DNA of 17,161 nt from CABMGU01 sp035292785 (GCA_035292785.1 DATDPK010000018.1:1-17161); one strand, 5' to 3'; shown: positions 4,978 through 13,121, numbered from the stretch's first letter. A program made the numbers and translations. The notes: a model not told the origin generated them from the sequence alone.

Positions 4978-6102
4978 ATGAAAAGGTTGATAATTTTATT
5001 GCTGGTATTGTTGGCTGCCTGTACGCCAATTAAAGAAAAAATCTTTGCAGCAAACGAAGCAGACGGCTCCATCAGCGTAATTGATGCAACAACTTTGAAA
5101 GAGATAGACATAATTTCCCTGGAAACGGAACACGACGGCGCCTTACTGAAATATATGCCGCACAATGTTCAGGTTGCGGGCGACAAAGTATTGGTTACTG
5201 CGAATGTTGAGCATAAAGAGGAAATGTCTCACGATGAAGAAATGAGCCATGACTCTCACAATATGGATGAAATGCAGCACGAAATGAAAGCAAGCGTACC
5301 CAAAATATCCTTTGGAATTCTGGCTGTAGAAGCGCATGGCGAAGAAGAAACAAGCGACGAACATCCAGACCAACTTGTAATAATCGATGCCAGATCACAC
5401 AAAATATTGAACAGAATAGACTTGGAAGAAGAAGCGCACCTTGCGCACGTCGTTTCTTACGGACAATACGCATACGTGACTGCGACAGACACTGAAGTTT
5501 TATACAAAGTTAATCTGGAAACAGGAAGATATTCGCCAATCATTCTGCCAAAAGGAAGCATGCCCCACGGCATAAGATTGACAGACGACGGCAAAACAGC
5601 AATAATTGCGGCAATGGGCAATGCAATGCTGATAATGAATCTTGACAACAAGAACATAACCTCAATCAAGCTGCCTGGCAAAGGCGTGCAGGCAGGAATT
5701 GCAGGCAATATCGCAATGGTTTCTGTATTTGACACAAAACAGCTTGCATTATACGACCTGTCAACAAAAAAACTTAGTTTCGTTGACTTGCCGGATGCAA
5801 AAGGACCAATACAAATGTATCCAACACCAGACGGAAAATATGTTTACGTTGCAGACCAGGGAGTTTACTTTGACCAGCCGCCTGGAACAAGCACATACAA
5901 AATTGACCTTGCAGAAGGAAAGGTTGCTGCAATAATTGAGACAGGAAACGCACCCCACGGAGTAGTTGTTTCTCCTGACGGAAGAGTATGGGTTACAAAT
6001 CTTAACGGAAATACTGTTTCTGTAATAAAAGATGACAAGAGAATTGCAGAGATAGAAGTTGGAAAAGCACCAAACGGCATCTCATACTGGTCAGCGCAAT
6101 AA
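4978..6102 (+). CDS. YVTN-type beta-propeller lipoprotein with a His/Met-rich insert
   Basis: A 374-aa exported protein. MKRLIILLLVLLAAC is a signal peptide with a lipobox (LAAC), so Cys15 would be lipid-modified and the protein anchored outside the membrane. The rest is made of repeated propeller blades: ADGSISVIDATTLKEI, PDQLVIIDARSHKIL, GNAMLIMNLDNKNI, KLALYDLSTKKL-like, DGKYVYVADQG and NGNTVSVIKDDKRIAEI. The repeated phrase PHG(I/V) occurs at blade edges (SMPHGIRLTDDG, NAPHGVVVSPDG). Residues 79-103 form an acidic insert with five His and five Met in 25 residues, a composition typical of copper- or silver-binding loops. The gene is 1 kb from the CopA gene, which supports a copper-binding role. 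ATG 4978 is preferred over TTG 4975. The 3' end overlaps the converging exchanger gene by 12 nt. Confidence 0.85.
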   Translation: MKRLIILLLVLLAACTPIKEKIFAANEADGSISVIDATTLKEIDIISLETEHDGALLKYMPHNVQVAGDKVLVTANVEHKEEMSHDEEMSHDSHNMDEMQHEMKASVPKISFGILAVEAHGEEETSDEHPDQLVIIDARSHKILNRIDLEEEAHLAHVVSYGQYAYVTATDTEVLYKVNLETGRYSPIILPKGSMPHGIRLTDDGKTAIIAAMGNAMLIMNLDNKNITSIKLPGKGVQAGIAGNIAMVSVFDTKQLALYDLSTKKLSFVDLPDAKGPIQMYPTPDGKYVYVADQGVYFDQPPGTSTYKIDLAEGKVAAIIETGNAPHGVVVSPDGRVWVTNLNGNTVSVIKDDKRIAEIEVGKAPNGISYWSAQ

Positions 6103-7014
6103 AATCTGCGCGACAACAAAAGCCACATAAAAAAAGACAAGAGCGAGCGCTTCATTTCTTGTAAGAATTCCATCTGAGCGCATAAATGCAAGCGAAAAGA
6201 AAACTGCAAACGCTGTGAAAAGACCAACAATGCCCATTACGAAAAGATTTACTGAAATCGGCACTATAAGCGCTGTTAAACCCACGCCGATGCACGCGTC
6301 AACAATTACAGCCCCCCAAAGGTCTCCTATTGCCATATCTGCGTGGCCCTTGCGAATGCTTTGCAGCGAGAAAATAAATTCCGGAAGAGTTGTTCCCAAA
6401 GCAACAAGCACAAGACCGATGATTATAACAGGAACGCCAATGCCAAGCGCAAGAGCTTCGGAGCTCTTAACGATAAAATGCGCGCTTCCAAGCAGGAAAA
6501 TAATGCTAATGACCAACAGCAGAAAGCTTTTCAGCACGTGATCCTTGCCGTCAAATGGCTTTTTGAAGTACGCACTCTCTTTAAGGAGTATCAACAGGAA
6601 AATTGTTCCTGCGGCAAGCAGAATTGCGCCATCTATTCTTGAGATAACCCCGTTCAGCGACAAAATAATTGGAAGCAGGCAGAGAGCTCCGAGGTACAAG
6701 TCTTTTTTGATTATGGTGCTATGAATTCTTATCGGATGCCCTGCCAGAGTTATTAATCCAAGTATGAGCGTCAGGTCTGCAATATTTCCTCCAAGAAGCG
6801 TTCCCAATCCAAGACTTGGATTTCCATCAATTGCAGAGAGCACGCTGATGAAGATTTCTGGAAGAGACGACACAAAAGCAACAAGAATGAAGCTCGCAAT
6901 AAATTCAGTCAGGCGGAGATATTTTGCAATTCGTGAGACTGCCTTGATTGCATACTCCGCGCTTTTGACAAGCACAAGGCACGCAATTAAAAATATCAAC
7001 ACCTCTTTTAGCAT
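6091..7014 (-). CDS. CaCA-family cation (Na+/Ca2+) exchanger
   Basis: A 307-aa integral membrane protein with about ten hydrophobic segments in two inverted halves. Each half carries an alpha repeat: SSLPEIFISVLSAIDG...GTLLGGNIADLTLILG in the first and GTTLPEFIFSLQSIRKG...GDLWGAVIVDACIGVG in the second. The two Glu of the LPE motifs are intact and would bind Ca2+ at the centre of the membrane. In the second repeat the residue aligned to Asn of GGN is Val (GAV), so one polar ligand position seems lost. Probable role is Ca2+ export in exchange for Na+ or H+, but another divalent ion is possible. ATG at 7012-7014 has a TATA element about 26 nt upstream and is divergent from the CopA gene. Confidence 0.88.
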   Translation of the reverse strand: MLKEVLIFLIACLVLVKSAEYAIKAVSRIAKYLRLTEFIASFILVAFVSSLPEIFISVLSAIDGNPSLGLGTLLGGNIADLTLILGLITLAGHPIRIHSTIIKKDLYLGALCLLPIILSLNGVISRIDGAILLAAGTIFLLILLKESAYFKKPFDGKDHVLKSFLLLVISIIFLLGSAHFIVKSSEALALGIGVPVIIIGLVLVALGTTLPEFIFSLQSIRKGHADMAIGDLWGAVIVDACIGVGLTALIVPISVNLFVMGIVGLFTAFAVFFSLAFMRSDGILTRNEALALVFFYVAFVVAQILLR

Positions 7015-7035
7015 AAGGCAATATTAAACTAACTC

Positions 7036-7044
7036 ATTATTAAA
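7036..7044 (-). promoter_or_regulatory. TATA element of the cation exchanger gene
   Basis: Minus-strand TTTAATAAT, centred about 26 nt before ATG 7014. Together with the CopA promoter it fills a 77-bp divergent intergenic region. Confidence 0.5.
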
Positions 7045-7060
7045 CATTACTCTCAAAACT

Positions 7061-7069
7061 TTTATAAAT
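7061..7069 (+). promoter_or_regulatory. TATA element of the CopA gene
   Basis: TTTATAAAT, centred about 27 nt before ATG 7092. No Shine-Dalgarno sequence is visible, which suggests a leaderless mRNA. Confidence 0.6.
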
Positions 7070-7073
7070 ACCG

Positions 7074-7088
7074 TTACATTCTTTGTAA
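7074..7088 (+). promoter_or_regulatory. Inverted repeat between TATA element and start of the CopA gene (putative operator)
   Basis: TTACA-TTCTT-TGTAA, with perfect 5-bp arms and a 5-bp centre. It ends 3 nt before the ATG, over the expected transcription start. It contains the same half-sites as bacterial CopY boxes (TACA...TGTA) but with wider spacing. A copper-responsive repressor site is a reasonable inference; no regulator gene is in this window. Confidence 0.4.
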
Positions 7089-7091
7089 ATT

Positions 7092-9662
7092 ATGGTCAAA
7101 GACCCTTCCTGCGGGATGGAAGTAAACCCCATCACTGCAAAATTTTCAACAAAAAAGAACGGCGAAACATTTTATTTCTGCAGCATAGACTGCCAAGACC
7201 AGTTCGAACACAGAACAGTAAAATCAATAATTCCAATCTCAGGAATGCACTGCGCAAGCTGTGTTGCAAAAATAGAAGGCGCATTGCAAAAAATTCCAGG
7301 AGTGGATAAAGCTGTAGTCAACTTTGCAAGCTCAAAGGCATATGTAGATTACAATCCTTCATTAGTTTCTGAAAAAATATTGAAAGACGCAATTGAAAAC
7401 ACCGGCTACAAGACTGAAATGCACGAGGAAACCGGCAAGACAACGCTCAAAATCTCAGGAATGGAAAGCCAGCACTGCGCCGGCATAATAGAAAAAACAC
7501 TGCTAAAGCTTTCAGGAGTTTCATCTGTCAAAGTAAACCTTGCAACAGAAAAAGCCGAAATTTCACACGACCCTGCAAAAGTGAACACAGACACGATGAT
7601 AAAAGCAATAAAAAACGCAGGCTACGGGGCATCAAGACTTGACTTTGAAAAAGAAGAGAGAGAAACAGAAGTGCGATTATGGAAAAAAAGAATGTGGATA
7701 TCAGCACTCTTTGGAATCCCATTATTATATCTTGCAATGGGACACATGATAGGACTGCCACTGCCAATGATGAGTCCAACAACAAACGCAATATTACAAT
7801 TCCTTCTTGCAACACCAATAATACTGGCAGGAGGAGAATTCTACACAAAAGGATTCAAGGCGCTAATAATCAACAGGATGCCGAATATGGACAGCTTAGT
7901 TGCAGTAGGAACAGGGGCTGCTTATGTTTACAGTTTTTTTGTAGCAATAATGATACTTCTGAAAAAACCTGATTACACAACAGAAATGCTCTACTTTGAA
8001 ATAGCAGGACTAATCGTGGCATTCATAATTCTCGGCAAACTTCTGGAATCAATTGCAAAAGGCAAAACATCAGAAGCAATCAAAAAATTACTTGGCCTGC
8101 AGGCAAAAACAGCAATTGTCATCAGAAAAAAACAGGAAATTGAAATCCCAATTGAAGAAGTCATAGCAGGCGATATAGTAATAGTCAAGCCAGGACAAAA
8201 AATTCCAGTAGACGGAATTGTTGTTGACGGGCATTCAAGCGTTGATGAAAGCGCAATAACAGGAGAAAGCATACCAATAGAAAAAACAGCAGGAAGCAAA
8301 GTAATTGGCGGAACAGTCAACAAGACAGGCTCGTTCACATTTAAAGCAACAAAAGTAGGAGCTGACACAGTCCTTGCACAAATCATCAAAATGGTGGAAG
8401 AAGCGCAAGGCTCAAAAGCACCAATACAACAACTGGCAGACAAAATATCATTCTATTTTGTACCAGCTGTAATACTAATCGCAATAACAAGCTTTGCAAC
8501 CTGGTATTACTTTGGCGCAACCTCTCTCGGGTTCATGACATTCATTGCTGTGCTGATAATAGCGTGCCCGTGCGCACTCGGCCTTGCAACGCCAACAGCA
8601 ATAATGGTCGGCACAGGCAAAGCAGCTGAGTACGGAATACTATTCAAAAACGCAGAAGCACTGCAAAAAACAAAAGAAGTTGATGTAATTGTATTTGACA
8701 AAACAGGAACATTGACGATTGGAAAACCAGAAGTCACAGACATAATCCCATTAGGAAAAGCAAAAGAAGATGCTGTACTGCAATTAGCGGCAATCGTGGA
8801 AAAAAGAAGCGAACACCCGCTTGCAGAAGCAATAATCAATGCAGCAAAAGCAAGAAAACTGCCAATCCCAAATACAGAACAATTCCAATCACTGACGGGA
8901 AAAGGAGTCATAGCAAAATACAGCGGGAAAACAATCTTCTTTGGAAACAGGGCACTAATGGATGACAGGAATTTTGACATCAAACTATTGGAAGAAAATG
9001 TAAAAGCGCTTGAGGAACAAGGAAAAACAGTAATGTTCCTTGCAGCAGGAAAACAAATTGTTGGAATTATCGGCGTTGCAGACACACTAAAACCATTTTC
9101 CAAGGAAGCAGTCGCAGAACTGCACAGGCTGGGCAAAAAAGTAATGATGATAACAGGAGACAATGAAAGAACAGCAAAAGCAATTGCGAGACAAGTGGGA
9201 ATAGAAGAGGTAATGGCAAGCGTACTGCCAAACCAAAAAGCAGACAAGATAAAAGAACTGCAAGCCAGAAAATTAAAAGTCTGCATGGTTGGTGATGGAA
9301 TAAATGATGCTCCTGCATTAACACAAGCAGATGTGGGCATTGCAATAGGCTCAGGAACAGATATTGCAATAGAAGCAGGAACTGTGGTGTTAATTAAAAA
9401 TGATTTGCGAGACGTTGTCACAGCAATCTCATTAAGCAAATATGCAATGAGAAAAATAAAACAGAATTTGTTCTGGGCATTTGCTTACAACATAATACTT
9501 GTTCCAGTAGCAGCAGGAGTGCTTTATCCAGCAACAGGATGGCTATTAAACCCAGTCCTTGCAGGAATAGCAATGGCATTCAGCAGCGTAAGCGTGGTAT
9601 CAAACAGCTTGCTAATGAGGCGATACAAGCCAAAACTGAGAAGCACCATACCAATGCCATAA
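7092..9662 (+). CDS. copA: Cu+-exporting P1B-type ATPase with YHS and two HMA modules
   Basis: An 856-aa ATP-driven heavy-metal pump of the cell membrane. In order: YHS-like domain (about 1-40: DPSCGMEV, FYFCSIDC), first HMA domain with GMHCASC (51-57), second HMA domain with a degenerate GMESQHC (123-129), transmembrane segments from about 200, TGES actuator motif (390-393), CPC in the transport helix (492-494), phosphorylation motif DKTGTLT (536-542), SEHPL (573-577), TGD (688-690) and GDGINDAP (734-741). YN in TM7 (799-800) and MAFSS (828-832) in TM8 are the extra ligands of the IB-1 Cu+/Ag+ subgroup. The length agrees with family members plus the YHS extension. Codons end strongly in A. 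The promoter carries a possible operator. Function as a Cu+ exporter is well supported; the exact metal could also be Ag+. Confidence 0.96.
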   Translation: MVKDPSCGMEVNPITAKFSTKKNGETFYFCSIDCQDQFEHRTVKSIIPISGMHCASCVAKIEGALQKIPGVDKAVVNFASSKAYVDYNPSLVSEKILKDAIENTGYKTEMHEETGKTTLKISGMESQHCAGIIEKTLLKLSGVSSVKVNLATEKAEISHDPAKVNTDTMIKAIKNAGYGASRLDFEKEERETEVRLWKKRMWISALFGIPLLYLAMGHMIGLPLPMMSPTTNAILQFLLATPIILAGGEFYTKGFKALIINRMPNMDSLVAVGTGAAYVYSFFVAIMILLKKPDYTTEMLYFEIAGLIVAFIILGKLLESIAKGKTSEAIKKLLGLQAKTAIVIRKKQEIEIPIEEVIAGDIVIVKPGQKIPVDGIVVDGHSSVDESAITGESIPIEKTAGSKVIGGTVNKTGSFTFKATKVGADTVLAQIIKMVEEAQGSKAPIQQLADKISFYFVPAVILIAITSFATWYYFGATSLGFMTFIAVLIIACPCALGLATPTAIMVGTGKAAEYGILFKNAEALQKTKEVDVIVFDKTGTLTIGKPEVTDIIPLGKAKEDAVLQLAAIVEKRSEHPLAEAIINAAKARKLPIPNTEQFQSLTGKGVIAKYSGKTIFFGNRALMDDRNFDIKLLEENVKALEEQGKTVMFLAAGKQIVGIIGVADTLKPFSKEAVAELHRLGKKVMMITGDNERTAKAIARQVGIEEVMASVLPNQKADKIKELQARKLKVCMVGDGINDAPALTQADVGIAIGSGTDIAIEAGTVVLIKNDLRDVVTAISLSKYAMRKIKQNLFWAFAYNIILVPVAAGVLYPATGWLLNPVLAGIAMAFSSVSVVSNSLLMRRYKPKLRSTIPMP

Positions 9663-9670
9663 GAAAGATT

Positions 9671-9678
9671 TTTATATA
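9671..9678 (+). promoter_or_regulatory. TATA element of the small Cys-containing membrane protein gene
   Basis: TTTATATA, 8 nt after the CopA stop codon. The expected start is near 9700, leaving a short leader that carries GAGGTG (9702-9707). Confidence 0.5.
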
Positions 9679-9712
9679 CAAAACAGTAAAGGACATTTAA
9701 AGAGGTGCATCA

Positions 9713-10000
9713 GTGAAGAAGAACACAGAGCTTGTCAGAATAGGAATCTGGGGCGTTATTGCAATTCTCGCCATAGTTTTATTCGTGCTCTTCACACTCA
9801 AACAAACAGCAACAGGCCAATTCACTTCTACAGGAGTATACAACCAATACGAGCCAAAAGAAGCCTGCGAAATACAAGGATGTGTCTGGGATTTAGCACT
9901 GCAACAAGGAATGTACATAAACCCCTTCACAACACCAAGCGCAGGATGCTATTGCAACGGAGTTGTCACATACGTCCCGTTAATCGTGCCTCTCTATTAA
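9713..10000 (+). CDS. Small single-span membrane protein with a Cys-containing external domain
   Basis: A 95-aa protein starting with GTG, preceded by a strong ribosome binding site GAGGTG with 5-nt spacing. Residues about 9-29 (RIGIWGVIAILAIVLFVLFTL) form one membrane helix after a short charged N-terminus. The remaining 65 residues would lie outside the cell. They contain four Cys in pairs: C52 and C57 (EACEIQGCVWD) and C79 and C81 (GCYCNG), suitable for two disulfides or for metal binding. No family is recognised. It sits between CopA and the membrane pyrophosphatase with its own promoter, so a link with copper handling is possible but unproven. Confidence 0.75.
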   Translation: MKKNTELVRIGIWGVIAILAIVLFVLFTLKQTATGQFTSTGVYNQYEPKEACEIQGCVWDLALQQGMYINPFTTPSAGCYCNGVVTYVPLIVPLY

Positions 10001-10008
10001 CAGAAATC

Positions 10009-10016
10009 TTTTTAAA
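10009..10016 (+). promoter_or_regulatory. TATA element of the membrane pyrophosphatase gene
   Basis: TTTTTAAA. The expected start is near 10039, with a leader of about 20 nt containing GAGGGGTG (10048-10055), a strong Shine-Dalgarno sequence 6 nt before ATG 10062. Confidence 0.55.
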
Positions 10017-10061
10017 GCGCCTACTTTTCCCAATAATTCTCTACTACGAGGGGTGTTATAT

Positions 10062-12107
10062 ATGATATGGATAGTCTGGGTATCAGGCATTATAGGCTTA
10101 CTGGCAGCATACTGGCTGGCAAAAGATGTTCTTGCGCGCAAGACAGGCACGCCAAAAATGCAAGAGATTGCTGACGCCATCAAAGAAGGCTCAAATGCAT
10201 TCGTAAAAAGACAATACTCAACCATAGCACTTCTATCAATATTATTGGCCATAGGCATACTGGCAGTCTATTATTACATAGGCAACACAAGACTCGGATG
10301 GATAACTTCCTTGTCATTCTTGTTTGGAGCATTCTGTTCAGCACTATCCGGAATAATTGGAATGTGGATAAGCGTCAGGGCAAACATCAGAACAGCAGCA
10401 GGCGCGCACAAAAGCATGAATGACGCTTTAACAACAGCACTACGCGGTGGAGCTGTATCAGGCGTCACAATCGTTTCAATGTCATTGCTTGGAATAACCC
10501 TGCTTTATACAATAATGCAGTTTTTAGCAGAGACAACAGAAATTCCATTCCTGCTTGTCGGCTTCGGATTTGGAGCATCATTTGTAGCATTGTTCGCACA
10601 ACTTGGCGGAGGAATCTACACCAAAGCAGCAGACGTTGGAGCAGACCTTGTCGGCAAAGTTGAGAAAAACATACCAGAAGACGACCCAAGAAACCCAGCA
10701 GTCATAGCCGACCTTGTAGGAGACAACGTAGGAGACTGCGCAGGAAGAGGAGCAGACTTATTTGAATCAACAGCGGCAGAAAACATCGGAGCAATGATTA
10801 TTGGAGTAGCACTATTTCCAGTATTCGGCATCAATGGAATCTTGTTCCCATTAATCGTGCGAGCATTCGGACTAATGGCGAGCATAGTAGGAGTAATGTC
10901 AGTGAAAGTCAAAGAAAACGCAAGCCCAATGTGGGCACTGACAAGAGGATACATCATAACATCCGTGCTTTCAACAATCGCATTCTACTTCCTAACAATG
11001 AAACTGCTTGGAAACATATGGTTCTTCTACGCAGGAGTTGTAGGAGTAGTAACAAGCATCCTGATTGTGCTGATAACAATGTACTACACAGAAAGTGAAT
11101 ACAGGCCAGTAAAGAAAATAGCAAAAGCTTGCACAACAGGACACGCAACAAACATCATACACGGCTTTGCAATAGCACTTGAATGCACCGCAGCACCAGT
11201 TATTGTTCTTGGTGTAGCATTGATACTATCATACATCTTCGGCTACAACAGCGGAGTAGAACACGGCGGATTATACGGCACAGCAATGGCAACAATGGGA
11301 ATGCTTGCAACAGCAGCATACGTACTCGCGATGGACACATTCGGCCCAATAACAGACAACGCAGGCGGAATTATAGAGTTCAGCGGAGCCCCAGCAAACG
11401 TCAGGAAAAGAACTGACAAACTGGACGCAGTAGGAAACACGACAAAAGCATTAACCAAAGGTTATGCAATCGGAAGCGCAGCACTGGCAGCATTCTTACT
11501 ATTCAGCGCATACCAAGACGAACTTGTAAAAGTAATCGGACCAGCAGGAAGAATTGTTGACCTTGGCAAAATACAAGTCTTTGTCGGCGCACTGTTCGGA
11601 GCAATGCTGATATTCCTCTTCAGCTCATTCGCAATCAGGGCAGTAGGAGATGCAGCACACGAAGTTGTCAACGAAGTCAGAAGACAATTCAAAAGCATAA
11701 AAGGACTAATGCAAGGAAAAGCAAAACCAGACTATGCAAAATGCGTAGACATCTGCACAAAAGCAGCACTACGCGAGATGATATTGCCAGGCCTGCTCGT
11801 GGTTGTAGCACCTGTTGTAGTCGGCTTATGGCTCGGCGCAGAAGCAGTGGCAGGATTCCTAATGGTAGGCACGATATCAGGCATACTGATGGCATTAGTG
11901 CTGAATACTGGCGGAGGAGCTTGGGACAATGCCAAAAAGCACATTGAAACAGGCGCTTACGGCGGAAAAGGAAGCATAGCACACCAAGCAGCAGTCACAG
12001 GAGACACTGTTGGAGACCCATTCAAGGACACAGCAGGACCATCACTCCACGTGCTGATTAAACTGCTCGGAACACTGACGCTTGTATTAGCGCCACTTTT
12101 TATTTAA
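10062..12107 (+). CDS. hppA: Membrane-bound ion-pumping pyrophosphatase, K+-independent H+-PPase type
   Basis: A 681-aa protein of about 16 membrane helices that couples hydrolysis of pyrophosphate to cation pumping. The substrate site is complete: DVGADLVGKVEKNIPEDDPRN and DLVGDNVGDCAGRGADLFES (about 191-236), DNAGGIIEF, GGGAWDNAKKHIE, and GDTVGDPFKDTAGPSLHVLIKLL at the C-terminus. The subtype signature is GNTTKALTKG (458-467) with Lys at position 462, the hallmark of K+-independent enzymes, which are H+ pumps in the known family; Na+ pumps have Ala there. I choose ATG 10062 over GTG 10053 because of the spacing of the strong ribosome binding site. The enzyme would recover energy from pyrophosphate released in biosynthesis and help supply a proton gradient. 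Confidence 0.96.
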   Translation: MIWIVWVSGIIGLLAAYWLAKDVLARKTGTPKMQEIADAIKEGSNAFVKRQYSTIALLSILLAIGILAVYYYIGNTRLGWITSLSFLFGAFCSALSGIIGMWISVRANIRTAAGAHKSMNDALTTALRGGAVSGVTIVSMSLLGITLLYTIMQFLAETTEIPFLLVGFGFGASFVALFAQLGGGIYTKAADVGADLVGKVEKNIPEDDPRNPAVIADLVGDNVGDCAGRGADLFESTAAENIGAMIIGVALFPVFGINGILFPLIVRAFGLMASIVGVMSVKVKENASPMWALTRGYIITSVLSTIAFYFLTMKLLGNIWFFYAGVVGVVTSILIVLITMYYTESEYRPVKKIAKACTTGHATNIIHGFAIALECTAAPVIVLGVALILSYIFGYNSGVEHGGLYGTAMATMGMLATAAYVLAMDTFGPITDNAGGIIEFSGAPANVRKRTDKLDAVGNTTKALTKGYAIGSAALAAFLLFSAYQDELVKVIGPAGRIVDLGKIQVFVGALFGAMLIFLFSSFAIRAVGDAAHEVVNEVRRQFKSIKGLMQGKAKPDYAKCVDICTKAALREMILPGLLVVVAPVVVGLWLGAEAVAGFLMVGTISGILMALVLNTGGGAWDNAKKHIETGAYGGKGSIAHQAAVTGDTVGDPFKDTAGPSLHVLIKLLGTLTLVLAPLFI

Positions 12108-12115
12108 TTTTTTTT
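12108..12115 (+). terminator. T8 tract after the pyrophosphatase stop, possible archaeal terminator
   Basis: Eight T immediately follow the TAA stop and directly precede the ATG of the acetyltransferase gene. T-rich tracts terminate archaeal RNA polymerase without a hairpin. Because it also forms the whole intergenic gap, it might only reduce read-through. Confidence 0.3.
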
Positions 12116-12586
12116 ATGTCTATTACAACTCGAAGAGGACCAGAGTGCCTTGACGATGCTGTTGTAGTATCTCAATCAATACCAGAATTCGATTCTCCAT
12201 ACCCAAAATCTACATATGAACAAAGACTGGCAAATACTGACAGCGTGATTGAAGTTGTATATGTTGATGACAGGCCAGTTGCATTCAAGATTGGATATGA
12301 CCGGGATAAAGACGGCTCATTCTACAGCTGGATGGGAGGAGTTCTGCCAGAATTCCGCAGACAAGGCCATGCACAATTATTGGCAAGCTCACAAGAACGC
12401 TACGCAATATGGAAAGGATACACCTCAATTAAGCTCAAGACACGCAGAAGACACACTGCAATGCAGGCATTAGCACAGAAAAACGGATTCACTGTCACAA
12501 GCGAAGAAGCAACAGGAAGCCCTGATGATAATTTGTTCTTTGAGAAAAAGCTGAAAGCTTTTAAACATCACCCAATTAATCTTTAG
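12116..12586 (+). CDS. GNAT-family N-acetyltransferase
   Basis: A 156-aa protein with the GNAT acetyl-CoA-binding core. The central strand SFYSWMGGVLPEF leads into motif A RRQGHAQLL (81-89), an (R/Q)xxGx(G/A) pyrophosphate loop. The C-terminal part ALAQKNGFTVTSEEATG is the usual 'A...L..k.GF' motif B end. The N-terminal half has ESxxEVVYVDDRPVAFKIGYDRD-like strands. The acceptor is unknown; proteins, amines and antibiotics are all used by the family. No clear TATA element lies 26 nt upstream and no ribosome binding site is visible, so it may be expressed by read-through from the pyrophosphatase gene 8 nt upstream. Confidence 0.85.
   Translation: MSITTRRGPECLDDAVVVSQSIPEFDSPYPKSTYEQRLANTDSVIEVVYVDDRPVAFKIGYDRDKDGSFYSWMGGVLPEFRRQGHAQLLASSQERYAIWKGYTSIKLKTRRRHTAMQALAQKNGFTVTSEEATGSPDDNLFFEKKLKAFKHHPINL
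12559..12565 (+). promoter_or_regulatory. TATA element of the VIT-family gene, inside the acetyltransferase gene
   Basis: TTTTAAA, centred about 26 nt before ATG 12588 and lying within the last codons of the acetyltransferase gene. This suggests an independent leaderless transcript. Confidence 0.45.
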
Positions 12587-12587
12587 T

Positions 12588-13121
12588 ATGACAAAAAGAG
12601 AGGTGTATCACAGCAGAGGCTCTGCTATCATTCGCGACCTGATTCTCGGCGGGCAAGACGGTTTGGTGAATGTTCTTGGCATTGTTTTGGCAGTAGCAGT
12701 AGCAACACAAAGCAAATACATCATTCTCATATCAGGACTTGCAGCAACATTTGCAGAATCAATCTCAATGGCAGCAGTAGCTTACACAAGCGTACAAGCA
12801 GGAAAAGAATACTACCAGAAAAAAAGAAACAAAATATCAGAAGAATTCGAACATCCGATAAGAGACGCGCTGGTTGTAGGATTGGCAGCAATTGTTGGCT
12901 CATTTGTGCCATTAATCGCTTTCTTCTTCCTGCCAGTAAGCATTGCAATCTGGACAACACTTGGAATTTCAACATTAACGCTCTTTGTCTCAGGCGCAAT
13001 AAAAGCAAACTACACAGGCACCAGCCCGTTCAAATCAGGATTAGAAATGGCAATCGTGGGAATGACTGCAGCAATAGCAGGATACTTCATAGGAAAAGCT
13101 TTGGGCGCTATCCCTGCCTAA
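12588..13121 (+). CDS. VIT1/CCC1-family iron/manganese transporter
   Basis: A 177-aa membrane protein with five predicted helices. Family motifs: IIRDLILGGQDGLVNVLGIVLAVA (14-37; family pattern REVVFGxxDGLVTTLG) and GLAATFAESISMAAVAYTSVQAGKEY (50-75; FAExxSMAxxxYxS). In characterised VIT/CCC1 proteins this fold moves Fe2+ or Mn2+ in exchange for H+. The cytoplasmic metal-binding loop between helices 2 and 3, long in plant VIT1, is reduced here to about 20 residues (YYQKKRNKISEEFEHP), as in other short archaeal forms. One nt separates it from the acetyltransferase stop. The 3' end overlaps the converging small gene by 14 nt. In an archaeon it would be a plasma-membrane exporter. Confidence 0.87.
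   Translation: MTKREVYHSRGSAIIRDLILGGQDGLVNVLGIVLAVAVATQSKYIILISGLAATFAESISMAAVAYTSVQAGKEYYQKKRNKISEEFEHPIRDALVVGLAAIVGSFVPLIAFFFLPVSIAIWTTLGISTLTLFVSGAIKANYTGTSPFKSGLEMAIVGMTAAIAGYFIGKALGAIPA

Noticed and set aside
8507..9439. 310-aa open frame on the minus strand opposite copA
   Set aside because: It is Ser/Ala/Thr-rich shadow sequence caused by the A-ending codons of copA, with no motif, promoter or ribosome binding site. Other long antisense frames over the pyrophosphatase and E1 genes have the same explanation.
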